DNA of 64,000 nucleotides from Streptomyces fumigatiscleroticus (GCF_014647975.1 NZ_BMQF01000010.1:1-64000); one strand, 5' to 3'. Numbered from the stretch's first letter, positions 28,599 through 37,516 are shown. Notes: a model not told the origin generated them from the letters alone. Numbers and translations: made by a program.

Positions 28599-29831
28599 AT
28601 GGTGGCGCCGGACCCGCTGAGTCACTGGATCGTTCTCGTCGACATCGAGGACTACAGCCTGCGGGCCGAGACCGCCCAGGCGACGCTGCACGACGAGCTC
28701 TACCGGGTGGTGGAGTTCGCCCTCGCGCGCGCCGGTCTCGACCTCGGCGTGTGCCCGGCGCAGGACCGCGGCGACGGGGTGCTGATCCTGGTCCCGGACG
28801 GGACCAGCCCCACCCGGCTGCTGCGCGAACTGGTGCGGGGCCTGGACGACGCGCTCGTGGAGCACCACGGCAAGTACAACGACGAGCACCGCATGCGGCT
28901 GCGGGTCGGGCTCCACCAGGGGCTGGTGATACGGCGGGGCGAGCGGTGGGACGGCACGGCCGTCAACGACCTGGCCCGGCTGGTCGACGCGGGCCCGGTC
29001 AAGCAGGTGCTCGCCCGTGCACGCCGGGCCCATCTGGTGGTGGTCGTCTCCGACCAGGTCCACCGCTCGGTGGTGCTGGGCCGCTACCCGGGCATCGACC
29101 CGGCGGCGTACCTGCCGGCGGACTTCGTCACCAAGCACGGCGAACCGCGCCGGGGCTGGGTCACCGTACCCGGCTATCCGGCGCCACCCGGACTTCCCGC
29201 GGACGCGGGGGAGCCGCCGCGTGACAGAGGGAGACCGGGGGACTCCCCGCACACGGGCGGCACCGCGGGAGCAGCCGGCGGCGGGACCGACACGGGGAGC
29301 CCGGTCCCGCCGCCGGCCCTGCACTTCACCGGCGTCACGGGCAGCCAGATCGCCGTGGGCGACGGGGCGATCGCCGTCGCCGGCGACTACGTGCACGGCG
29401 ACAAGTCCGTCCACCCCGCACCCGGCGCGCTCCGAACCGCCGAGCACCACGCCACTCCGGCACCCCCGGCCGCAACCCCCGTCAGCACCCCCCAGCCGAC
29501 CACCACACCCCACGGCGCGTCCCAGCCGACGACGACCACCGCACCGGAAGACCTCGACCCGGACGGCCCCGGCGACGCGTCCGGTCCTCCGGCGCAGGGC
29601 AGCGGCGCGATGCCTGGCGACGCCCGGACCGCCGCGCCGGGCGGCTCCGGCGGCGCGTCAGGTATCTCGGCGCAGGGCGGCGGAGCGGTCCACCGCGCCG
29701 ACCGCCCGACCGCCGCGCCGGGCGCTTCCGCGTCGGGCGACCTCGCGGCGAACGGCCCCGGCGGCGCTTCCGGCATCTCGGTGCAGGGCGGCGCAGCCGT
29801 GCGTCGTGATGGCTCTGGGGGCCGGTCATGA
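28599..29831 (+). CDS. nucleotidyl-cyclase-like protein with Pro/Gly-rich tail, operon gene 1
   Basis: 410 residues. Residues ~8-200 form a class III cyclase-like domain: WIVLVDIEDYSLR (first metal Asp) and QDRGDGVLIL (second metal Asp). The lysine that normally precedes the second Asp and selects the purine is replaced (QDRGD), so activity is uncertain. Such domains are common in actinobacterial STAND/effector operons. After a linker comes LHFTGVTGSQIAVGDGA and AGDYVHGDK (262-269), a motif also present in the next protein, then a Pro/Thr-rich tail with three imperfect GGASGIS-type repeats. AGGAGG lies seven bases before the ATG at 28599. Its stop overlaps the next start by four bases. It likely works as sensor or signal producer; no membrane segment. 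Confidence 0.8.
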   Translation: MVAPDPLSHWIVLVDIEDYSLRAETAQATLHDELYRVVEFALARAGLDLGVCPAQDRGDGVLILVPDGTSPTRLLRELVRGLDDALVEHHGKYNDEHRMRLRVGLHQGLVIRRGERWDGTAVNDLARLVDAGPVKQVLARARRAHLVVVVSDQVHRSVVLGRYPGIDPAAYLPADFVTKHGEPRRGWVTVPGYPAPPGLPADAGEPPRDRGRPGDSPHTGGTAGAAGGGTDTGSPVPPPALHFTGVTGSQIAVGDGAIAVAGDYVHGDKSVHPAPGALRTAEHHATPAPPAATPVSTPQPTTTPHGASQPTTTTAPEDLDPDGPGDASGPPAQGSGAMPGDARTAAPGGSGGASGISAQGGGAVHRADRPTAAPGASASGDLAANGPGGASGISVQGGAAVRRDGSGGRS

Positions 29832-32155
29832 GCACGCCCGCGGCCGCCGCGCCGGGCGCCGTGCCCGTGCCCGGCCCGGCTCCCGCCCCGTCGCCCGCGG
29901 CCCCGCCCGGCGGTCCGGCCGCCCAGCCGGCGGCCGGCGCGGGGAACGCCCCGCCGGGCGGCAACGGCGCCGCGCCCCCGGCCGGCGGCGACGGGCAGCC
30001 GGCCGAACCCGCGGCCGGCGCACCGCAGGAACCGTCCGGCGGCGGTGACAACGTCGGGGCGGGCGCGAGCGCCAGCGAGGCCACCGCCCGCACCGGGCAG
30101 GGCAGCCTGCGCGCCGGTCTGCTGCGCGAGGCCTGGACGCACATCGGCGGCGACCGGGTCCAGGGCGACAAGATCGTCATCCATGCCGCGGGCGAACGCG
30201 GCGTCGTGCTGCGCGCGCTGGCCGCCGCCACGGTCGAGACCGTGCGGCACGCCTTCCAGGCGCCGCCCCGCTGGGACGACATCCTGGCCGACGCCTGGCA
30301 GCGCCGCTCCGTGGTGCTGCGCGGACCGGGCGGCGCCGGCAAGACCGCGGCGGCCGTACGGCTGCTGCTCGCCGCCGGGGCCAGGGCCTGGTATCTGCTG
30401 GACTCGGTGGCCGAGCTGGCCCGGCTGACCGAGCTGCACCAGCTCGGCAGCGGCGCCGGTCTGCTGCTCGACCGGCCCCGCGACCTCGCCGAGCTGCACG
30501 GCTCCCGGCTCGCGGGCCTGGAGGACCTGCTGGAGCGGGCCGACGCCCGGCTGGTGCTGATCGCCGGTCCGGAGGCCGAACTGGGCGGCGGGCTCGGCGA
30601 GTACGTGCAGCGCGTGGCCCGCCCCGACACCCTGGCCCCCCTCCTCGCCGCCCATCTGGGGCACCGGCTGGGGGACGAGGAGGACGCCGAGCGGCTGCTC
30701 GCCGCCGAGGGCGTCGCCGAACTCGTCGCCGAGCTGCTCGACGAGAGCGCCGCCTGCCGCGACGCGGCCCGCCTCGCCGAGGTCCTCGCGCACGAGCACA
30801 GCGGCGGAGCCCTCGACCTGGACCGGGTCCGGGCCCGGATGGACCGGGCCGGCGGCGAGGGCCCGGAGGAGTGGTTCGAGGGGCTCGGCGACACCGTGCT
30901 GCGCACCCAGGCCACCGCCCTCGCCGTCCTCGGCGGACTGTCGCAGGAGGACGTGGCGCTGGCCGCCGGCTCGCTGCTGGACCGGTTCCGCAGCGAGCGG
31001 GGCGTACTGGCCGCCAGCGTCGACCCCGGCCCCGTACCGCTGCGCCAGGACCCGTTCGCGCACTCCCGCCGCCTGCTCGCCGAGAAGCTGCGCGCCCGTA
31101 CCGTCACCGCGGTGACCCGCGGCACCTACGGCCGGCTGCCCTGCACCGTCGCCGAGTACCGCAACCCCGACTACCCGGCCCGGATCATCCGGCACGTCTG
31201 GTCGGAGTACCACATCCAGCAGGAGCTGGTGGACTGGCTGGCCGAGCTGGTGGACTCGCCCTCGCAGCAGGTGCGCAGCTTCGCCGGGACCGCGCTCGGC
31301 CTGATCGCCACCGAGGCGTTCGACCACATCGCCACCCAGGTCTTCCCCCGCTGGATACGCCACCAGGACAGCGGGCCGGCCCGCCGGGAGGCCATCGCCT
31401 ACGCGCTGCGCGTGTGCGCCCGCGACCCCGTGCTGCGGCCCGGCGTGCGCGCCCTGGTCGAGGGGTGGTACCTGAGCGGCGTATGGCAGTGCCAGGCGGC
31501 GGCGGCCCGTGCCTACGGCCTCTGTCTGGGCGGCGCCGACCTCGCCACCGCCGTACAGGCGCTCACCCGGCTCGGCACCGTCGACCACATCCGGGTCGCC
31601 ATCGCCGTCGGCGACGCCTTCGCCGACCTGGTCGAGGAGGACGTCGAGGCGCACGCGCCGCTGGTGCTGCGGGCCGTCGCCGAGATGGCGCACGAGCCGG
31701 GCAGCCGGGCCTGCGGCCACCTGGTCTTCCTGATCCTCGCCGACGCCCTGGTCACCGACGAGCCGGCCGCCGCCGGCCGTCCGGCCCGCAACCGTCCCAC
31801 CCTGCTGCGGCTGGCCGCCGAGGCCCCGCCCGGCGGGGAACTGCGGCGCCTGCTCGGCTATCTCTGGGCCGAGGTGATCGGCGGTGAACTCTTCGCCGAC
31901 CAGGCCGAGACCGTGCTGGAGGGCTGGACCGCCCGGGCCGAGACCGACCCCCTGCTCCTCGACGACCTGGTCCGCGTGCTCGTGGACGACGTGGCCGCCC
32001 GCAGCCCGCGGGCCGGTCTGCTTCTGGGGCGGTACGCCTCGCGCTGGATGGAACGCGACCGCTTCCGCCCCCTGCCCCGCTCCGCGGCGGTGCTCGGCAG
32101 CGCACTGCGCACGGGCCCGTCCGGCCGCCCCGCCCAGCCAGGAGATGCCCGATGA
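29828..32155 (+). CDS. P-loop NTPase with disordered N-terminus and helical C-terminal half, operon gene 2
   Basis: 775 residues. The first ~90 are Ala/Pro/Gly-rich and probably disordered. GGDRVQGDK (107-115) repeats the motif of the preceding protein. A P-loop follows (VVLRGPGGAGKTAAAV, about 160-175), with a possible Walker B at LVLIAGPE, so it is STAND/AAA-like. The remaining ~450 residues are almost all helix (for example SPSQQVRSFAGTALGLIATEAF), resembling HEAT-type repeats or an oligomerisation scaffold. I do not recognise an effector domain such as TIR or a nuclease. Its stop overlaps the next gene as ATGA. It probably senses a partner through the helical part and switches with ATP. 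Confidence 0.75.
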   Translation: MSTPAAAAPGAVPVPGPAPAPSPAAPPGGPAAQPAAGAGNAPPGGNGAAPPAGGDGQPAEPAAGAPQEPSGGGDNVGAGASASEATARTGQGSLRAGLLREAWTHIGGDRVQGDKIVIHAAGERGVVLRALAAATVETVRHAFQAPPRWDDILADAWQRRSVVLRGPGGAGKTAAAVRLLLAAGARAWYLLDSVAELARLTELHQLGSGAGLLLDRPRDLAELHGSRLAGLEDLLERADARLVLIAGPEAELGGGLGEYVQRVARPDTLAPLLAAHLGHRLGDEEDAERLLAAEGVAELVAELLDESAACRDAARLAEVLAHEHSGGALDLDRVRARMDRAGGEGPEEWFEGLGDTVLRTQATALAVLGGLSQEDVALAAGSLLDRFRSERGVLAASVDPGPVPLRQDPFAHSRRLLAEKLRARTVTAVTRGTYGRLPCTVAEYRNPDYPARIIRHVWSEYHIQQELVDWLAELVDSPSQQVRSFAGTALGLIATEAFDHIATQVFPRWIRHQDSGPARREAIAYALRVCARDPVLRPGVRALVEGWYLSGVWQCQAAAARAYGLCLGGADLATAVQALTRLGTVDHIRVAIAVGDAFADLVEEDVEAHAPLVLRAVAEMAHEPGSRACGHLVFLILADALVTDEPAAAGRPARNRPTLLRLAAEAPPGGELRRLLGYLWAEVIGGELFADQAETVLEGWTARAETDPLLLDDLVRVLVDDVAARSPRAGLLLGRYASRWMERDRFRPLPRSAAVLGSALRTGPSGRPAQPGDAR

Positions 32156-33978
32156 CCGAGCCGGTGTCCTTGATCGTCAATCAGTCCCCGGTGCCCCGCC
32201 TGGCGGTCGGCCCGACCAAGGCGACCCAGCCGCATCTCGCCGTCGTCTACGCGGACGCGTTCGGCGAGGTCGAGTGTTTCGAGGGCCGCCCGATGAAGCC
32301 CTCGCAGCAGGTCTTCTCCCGGTACCGCACCCGCTACGAGGTCGATCTGCGCCCGCGGCAGCGCACCGCCGTCCTCGGCCGCAACCCGCTGGTCTCCCGG
32401 GACGGCGTGCACGCCTTCGAGGTGAAGGTCACCTTCGCCTTCCGCATCGACGGATGGGAGGGCGCGAAGAGATGGGTGCGCTCCGGTCTGGACGACGCGC
32501 TGCCCCCGGTCCACGGCTGTCTGGTCGCCCTGTTCCACGGCGCCGGACAGCACTTCGACATCCGCGACTCCTTCGGCCTCCAGCGCCATCTCAGCCGGCT
32601 CTGCGCCCAGCCGATGACCCTGCCGGAGGGGCTCACGGTCTACGGCTGCCAGGTCTCGGTGCGGCCCGACGACAAGTCGCTGGCCCATCTGGAGTCCCTG
32701 ATCGACGCCGGCCGGCGGGAGGAACGGGGCGCCGCCGAGCATCTGCCCAACAAGGGTGACGTCACCCGGGAGGCCGAGCTCGACGCGATGCGGCAGCAGT
32801 ATCAGATCGCCGCCACGGCCCGGCAGGCGGACGCGCTGGCCTCCACCCTCACCACCAGTGAGGGCCTGATCCGGCACTACCTCGTCACCCACCCGGACGA
32901 CGCCGCCGGCGCCTTCGCCATGTTCCGGCAGCTGGAGGACGCCCGCGCCACCACCGCCGAGCTCCAGAACCAGCGGGCGCTCGGCCTGTTCCAGGTGATG
33001 GCCGAGAAGGGACTCATCCAGGCCGGCGACCTGGACCAGATGCGGAACCAGCTCACCGGCACGGTCAGCCGTGCCACCGGCGGCGACGGCGCCCTCCCCG
33101 CCGCGGGCCCGGCCGCGCTCACCGGCGCCGCCCGGCCCTGGGACCCCCCGCCTCAGCTCCCGGCGGCCCCGGCGGCGGCACCACCCCCGGCCCCGCTCCC
33201 GCCCCCGCTCCCGGGACCGGCACCGGGACCGGGAATGGCACCGGGCGGACACGCCCCCACCCTGGTCGTTCCCACCGCCCCGGACGGCGCCGCCGGGCAG
33301 CCCGCACCGCCCGCCGCGTCCCCCGGCACCGCCCTCATCTACCTGGTACTGGACGAGTCGCTCGACACCGTCTGCGTCGACGAGCTCAACCGGGGTCTGG
33401 CCGCGCTGCACTCCGCGCTCTGCGAAGCGCCGAAGACCTCCGCCGCCCTGCGGCTGTGCGTGCTGGGCATGGCCGCCACCACGGAGCCGCGGCTCCATCT
33501 GGAGCAGGTGGTCCCCGGCACCCGGACCCCCCTCCTCACCGCCCGCCCGGGTCTGTCCTTCACCCATGCCTTCCGCACCCTGAAGTCCCTGATCGGTCAG
33601 GACGTCACCGTGGTCAAGGGCGAGGGCGTGCGGGTCATGCGGCCGATCGTGTACTTCCTGACCGGCGGCGAGCCCGAGGACGGACCGGGCTGGCAGCAGG
33701 CGCACCGGGAGCTGACGGACCCCGCCAACCCGGCGGCCCCGCACCTGATCGCGCTCGGCCTCGGCCGGGCCGAGGCCCGGACGGTGCGTGCCGTGGCGAC
33801 CCGGCCCGAGTTCGGCTTCACGGCCGCCCCGCACCAGGACGCCGCCTCGGCCGCGCACAGCTGCGCCGCGTTCCTGCGCGACGGTCTCGTCGGCTACGGC
33901 GAGCGCCTGGCCGCCGGCGACCCGCGCTTCTCCCTCAACCCGCCGGACGGCTTCCGGCCCGCGCGGGACGCGCTCTGA
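32152..33978 (+). CDS. SPFH-like domain fused to an inactive vWA-like domain, operon gene 3
   Basis: 608 residues. Residues ~1-230 (RYEVDLRPRQRTAVLGRNPL, HAFEVKVTFAFRIDGW) resemble an SPFH/band-7-like beta-rich domain followed by a helical stretch (AELDAMRQQYQIAATARQAD); this assignment is tentative. After a Pro-rich linker (~335-390) comes a von Willebrand A-like domain that is clearly a paralog of the next protein: LIYLVLDESLDTVCVDELNRG, YFLTGGEPEDGPGW and VATRPEFGF. Its metal site is broken, reading DESLD where a MIDAS needs DxSxS. It probably serves as a membrane-associated or multimeric scaffold that binds partners without metal. Start ATG overlaps the previous stop. Confidence 0.65.
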   Translation: MTEPVSLIVNQSPVPRLAVGPTKATQPHLAVVYADAFGEVECFEGRPMKPSQQVFSRYRTRYEVDLRPRQRTAVLGRNPLVSRDGVHAFEVKVTFAFRIDGWEGAKRWVRSGLDDALPPVHGCLVALFHGAGQHFDIRDSFGLQRHLSRLCAQPMTLPEGLTVYGCQVSVRPDDKSLAHLESLIDAGRREERGAAEHLPNKGDVTREAELDAMRQQYQIAATARQADALASTLTTSEGLIRHYLVTHPDDAAGAFAMFRQLEDARATTAELQNQRALGLFQVMAEKGLIQAGDLDQMRNQLTGTVSRATGGDGALPAAGPAALTGAARPWDPPPQLPAAPAAAPPPAPLPPPLPGPAPGPGMAPGGHAPTLVVPTAPDGAAGQPAPPAASPGTALIYLVLDESLDTVCVDELNRGLAALHSALCEAPKTSAALRLCVLGMAATTEPRLHLEQVVPGTRTPLLTARPGLSFTHAFRTLKSLIGQDVTVVKGEGVRVMRPIVYFLTGGEPEDGPGWQQAHRELTDPANPAAPHLIALGLGRAEARTVRAVATRPEFGFTAAPHQDAASAAHSCAAFLRDGLVGYGERLAAGDPRFSLNPPDGFRPARDAL

Positions 33979-34016
33979 CGGACACCAACCCAAGGGACGG
34001 ACGGAACGGAAAGACG

Positions 34017-34694
34017 ATGACGGACAGCAACCGGGGGCACCTGCTCCCCATCTACGTCCTCGCCGACGAGTCGGGCTCGATGGCGGCCCACATCGACGAC
34101 CTCAACGACGGTCTGCGCTCGCTGCACCAGGCGCTGCTCGGCGAACCGATGGCCGCGGCCAAGGTGCGCTTCTCGGTGCTGGGCTTCTCCGACGACGTCG
34201 TCGAGCGGGTCCACCTGGTCGATCTGCGCGGCACCAACGAGTTCCCGCGGCTGACCACGCGCGGCATGACGAGCTATCTCGCCGCCTTCGAGGACCTCAT
34301 CGCCCGGATCCCCGCCGACGTCAACAGCCTCAAGGCGGAGGGGTACCAGGTGCACCGGCCCGCGGTGTTCTTCCTCAGCGACGGTCTGCCCAACCAGGAG
34401 GACTGGCAGTCCGCGCACCGCCGGCTCACCGACCGCTCCGTCACCCTGGGCGCCCCGAACATCATCGCCTGCGGCATCGTGGACGCCGACGCGCAGACCA
34501 TCAACGCGGTCGCCACCCAGCCGGAGTTCGGCTTCGTCGCCAACAAGGGCGTCGACGTCGGCGCGGCCATCGCCAAGTTCTGCACGTCGCTCACCAAGAG
34601 CGTGATCTCCTCGGGCCGTTCGCTCGGCTCGGCGCAGCCGCAGCTGGTGGTGGACAAGCCGGAAGGCTTCACCGTCGCGATCGACGTGATCTGA
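34017..34694 (+). CDS. TerY-like von Willebrand A protein, operon gene 4
   Basis: 225 residues. A single vWA domain with an intact metal-ion site: DESGSM near residue 15, TRGMTSYL near residue 83, and FFLSDGLPNQEDW near residue 120. The whole length matches TerY of tellurite-resistance and stress operons. The ATG at 34017 starts 38 bases after the previous stop, and the PP2C gene begins one base after this stop. The TerY, PP2C and kinase order is the TerY-P triad, in which vWA binding, phosphorylation and dephosphorylation are thought to control a target. Its sequence is close to the C-terminal domain of the preceding gene, so the pair arose by duplication. Confidence 0.88.
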   Translation: MTDSNRGHLLPIYVLADESGSMAAHIDDLNDGLRSLHQALLGEPMAAAKVRFSVLGFSDDVVERVHLVDLRGTNEFPRLTTRGMTSYLAAFEDLIARIPADVNSLKAEGYQVHRPAVFFLSDGLPNQEDWQSAHRRLTDRSVTLGAPNIIACGIVDADAQTINAVATQPEFGFVANKGVDVGAAIAKFCTSLTKSVISSGRSLGSAQPQLVVDKPEGFTVAIDVI

Positions 34695-34695
34695 C

Positions 34696-35850
34696 ATGGC
34701 GACCCACCGCCGCCAGGACACCGGGCGGCAGCGCGGGGCGGGACGGCCCGTGCCGCCCCCGCCGGGCCCGGCCCCGGCCCTGTACCCGCAGCAGCCGCCG
34801 GACCCGCCGGACCCGCCGGCCGACCCCGCCGCCCCGCCCACGGACCACCCCGGCGACGTCTACGACTGGCAGCGGGACGGCTGGGCGGCCGGCGTGCCGC
34901 TCCCCGCCGCCGATCCCGCGCCCGCCCCCGCGCCCGCGCCCGCTCCGGACCCCGGGGGGCCGTCCGCCGGGCGCTGGGACCCGCTCGTCGTGGGCACGCC
35001 CCTGCCCGCGTTCGCCCCCCGCCCGGCGACCGGGCTGTCGTACCGGCCCGACACCGTCTGCGACGGCTGGTCGACGGAGGCGCTGGATCTGCGGCTGGCC
35101 TCGGTCCGCGGCTATCAGCACCGGTACGACGGCCGCCCGCGCGAGGACGACGCCGCCGCGGGCTGGGAACAGCGCACCGGCACCGTCGTGTTCGCGGTCG
35201 CGGACGGCGTGTCCGACGCCCGGCAGCCGCACATCGGCTCGCAGCTGGCCTGCCGCAGCGCGGTCGACGAGCTGCTCGCCCAGGTGAAGGCGGGCGACGG
35301 ACGCGTCACCGACTGGAACAAGCTGCTGTCCACGGTCCACTGGCAGCTGCGCGAACAGGCCGGGCGCCTGCTGCGCACACCGGACGTGAGCATCGAGGAG
35401 ACCGCGGGCCTGCTGGCCACCACCCTGGTCGCGGGCGCCGCCACGCCCACTCCGACCGGTGTGGAGGTCTCACTGGTCTCGGTGGGCGACTCCGGCGTCT
35501 GGATGATCAAACACGAGCAGCTCTATCCCCTGGCCGGCGGCAAACGGACGGGACCCGACGGCCTGGTCTCCTCGGCCGTACAGCCGCTGCCCTACGTTCC
35601 CGGCGAGGTCACCCCGTACCCCGTCTCCCTGGATCCGGGCACCGTCCTGCTGATCGGCACCGACGGCTTCGGTGACCCGGTCGGCGACGGGCGGGGCGAG
35701 GTGGCCCGGCTGTTCGCCACGGAACTGAGCCGGCCCGTACCGCCGCTGGGCTTCGCCCACCTGCTCGACTTCTCCCGCGAGACCTTCGACGACGACCGCA
35801 CGCTGGTGGCGCTGTGGCCGCGGAACGGCAGGTCCGGATGGCCGATGTGA
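34696..35850 (+). CDS. PP2C-type protein phosphatase, operon gene 5
   Basis: 384 residues. The N-terminal ~105 residues are Pro/Ala-rich with PAPAPAPAPAP and are probably disordered. The catalytic PP2C domain shows REDDAA, VFAVADGVSD, LVSVGDSGVWM, LLIGTDGFGDP and FDDDRTLVALW, which supply the Asp residues for the two-metal site. It is expected to dephosphorylate Ser/Thr, most simply the product of the next gene or their shared target. The gene starts one base after the vWA stop and overlaps the kinase-like gene by 13 bases, so the three are made together. No membrane segment; it probably stays in the cytosol. Confidence 0.9.
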   Translation: MATHRRQDTGRQRGAGRPVPPPPGPAPALYPQQPPDPPDPPADPAAPPTDHPGDVYDWQRDGWAAGVPLPAADPAPAPAPAPAPDPGGPSAGRWDPLVVGTPLPAFAPRPATGLSYRPDTVCDGWSTEALDLRLASVRGYQHRYDGRPREDDAAAGWEQRTGTVVFAVADGVSDARQPHIGSQLACRSAVDELLAQVKAGDGRVTDWNKLLSTVHWQLREQAGRLLRTPDVSIEETAGLLATTLVAGAATPTPTGVEVSLVSVGDSGVWMIKHEQLYPLAGGKRTGPDGLVSSAVQPLPYVPGEVTPYPVSLDPGTVLLIGTDGFGDPVGDGRGEVARLFATELSRPVPPLGFAHLLDFSRETFDDDRTLVALWPRNGRSGWPM

Positions 35851-37496
35851 CGGTGCCCTGGGTCCGCCCGGACCAGCTGGGCGACTACGCGCTGAACCGC
35901 CTGGGCGACGGCGGGCAGGGCGTCGTCTACGGCGTGCCCCGCCCACCGGACCGGCTGCACGGCTCCTTCCTGGCGTACAAGGAGTTCAAGACGCCGGTCG
36001 ACGCCGACGTGCTGCACGACATGTGCTGCTTCCTGGGCCTGCTCAGCGCCCGTGACCGCGCCTTCCTCCAGGCGCGGCTGACCTGGCCGGCCGTGATGGT
36101 CTACCAGGGGCGGCGGCCGGCCGGGCCGCCGCCGTCCGCCAACCCCGGCACCGACGTGGTCGGTTTCCTGATGCCGCGGGTGCCCGGCGAGTTCGAGCTG
36201 CACAGCCCCCAGCTGGGGCGGCCCAGACCGCAGGCCCTGGAGTACCTCCTCAACGACGACGCCTACGCGGCGCGGATCGGGCTGTACGTGGACGACGGCC
36301 GGCGGCTGCGGCTGCTCGCCGACCTGGCGCGGACCCTGGACCGGCTGCACGCGCAGCGGGTGACGGTGGGCGATCTCTCCCCGAAGAACGTCATGTTCAC
36401 GCTGTCCGGGCAGGGCCGGTGCCTGCTGATCGACTGCGACTCGATGCGGTACCGGGGCAGGGACGTGCTGCCCCAGGTGGAGACGCCGGGCTGGGAGGTG
36501 CCGGAGCGGGAGAAGGCCACGGTCGCCTCCGACGCGTACAAGCTGGGGCTGATCGCCCTGCGCCTGTTCAACCGCAGCCAGGACGACACGGACGCCGGCC
36601 CGCTGCGCGGCGTCTCCACCGAGCTGGCGAACCTGGCGATACGCAGCCTGAGCCCGGAACCGCGCCGGCGGCCCGCCCCCGCCGAGTGGCTGCCGGCGCT
36701 GGAGCTGGCCGACGCCCGGGCACGGACGCGTCCGGCCACGGCCGGCCCGCGGCCCACGTCCCCGGGCTCCACGGTCCCGACGCCTTCCCCGGTCCAGCCC
36801 GGCCCCGTACCCGCGCAGGCGGGCGCCTCGCGGGCCGGCGGCACGGTCGCCGCGCTGGTCGCCCTGCTGGTGGCGGTGGTACTCGGCTACGCCGTGCTGC
36901 ACGACCGCGGCGCGTCGGACGACGACACCGCCGGCTCCTCGTCCACGGTGGCGAGCGCCGGCCCGTACGCCGCGGGCGAGACCTCCGGCGACCTGCCCAC
37001 CGACCCCGGCGGCGACACCGGTACCGACGCCGGCGGCGACACCGGTAGCGAGGAAGCGGCCCCGGAGGTCGCGGAGGCGCCCGGCGCCACCGTCGACTAC
37101 TCCCTGGTCGCCGACGACCCGGAGGCCGAGGAGGTCGCCGCGATGTTCGCCCGCTTCTACGGCGCCGTCAACAACGGCGACTACGACACGGCACTCGATC
37201 TGTACGACCCCGCCACCAGCGCCGTCGACGTGGACTCGGCCGAGTCCCGGGCCGAGTGGGTCGAGGTCATGTCCACCACCCAGGACAGCGACGTCGTCCT
37301 CGGCGCGCTGCGGTCCTCCGGCGAACACACCCTCGCCACCCTCAGCTTCCGCAGCCGCCAGTCCCCGGGCTACGGTCCCGCCGGACGCCCCGGCGACACC
37401 TGCGACGACTGGACGGTGACGTACCAGCTGACCCGGACGGACGGCTACCGCATCTACAAGGCGCCGAAGGAAGGGGTGAGCTACACACCCTGCTGA
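35838..37496 (+). CDS. membrane-anchored kinase-like protein, operon gene 6
   Basis: 552 residues. The N-terminal ~290 residues form a protein-kinase-like domain: RLGDGGQGVVYG (glycine loop), LAYKEFK (Lys), VTVGDLSPKNVMF (catalytic loop without the usual HRD) and LLIDCDSMRY in place of DFG. The metal-binding Asp and Asn are kept, so catalysis is possible. A Pro-rich stretch and one transmembrane helix (GGTVAALVALLVAVVLGYAV, ~337-356) lead to an outside part with an NTF2-like segment (FARFYGAVNNGDYDTALDLY). The layout suits a receptor that reports an external or membrane signal inward. It starts inside the PP2C gene and ends at a terminator shared with the convergent regulator. Confidence 0.85.
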   Translation: MADVTVPWVRPDQLGDYALNRLGDGGQGVVYGVPRPPDRLHGSFLAYKEFKTPVDADVLHDMCCFLGLLSARDRAFLQARLTWPAVMVYQGRRPAGPPPSANPGTDVVGFLMPRVPGEFELHSPQLGRPRPQALEYLLNDDAYAARIGLYVDDGRRLRLLADLARTLDRLHAQRVTVGDLSPKNVMFTLSGQGRCLLIDCDSMRYRGRDVLPQVETPGWEVPEREKATVASDAYKLGLIALRLFNRSQDDTDAGPLRGVSTELANLAIRSLSPEPRRRPAPAEWLPALELADARARTRPATAGPRPTSPGSTVPTPSPVQPGPVPAQAGASRAGGTVAALVALLVAVVLGYAVLHDRGASDDDTAGSSSTVASAGPYAAGETSGDLPTDPGGDTGTDAGGDTGSEEAAPEVAEAPGATVDYSLVADDPEAEEVAAMFARFYGAVNNGDYDTALDLYDPATSAVDVDSAESRAEWVEVMSTTQDSDVVLGALRSSGEHTLATLSFRSRQSPGYGPAGRPGDTCDDWTVTYQLTRTDGYRIYKAPKEGVSYTPC

Positions 37497-37516
37497 CCGG
37501 GCGAGGCCGCCCGGTC
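37495..37516. terminator. bidirectional terminator between the operon and the Crp/Fnr gene
   Basis: Nine perfect base pairs (37495-37503 with 37508-37516) with a four-base loop overlap the stop codons of both convergent genes. Confidence 0.8.
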
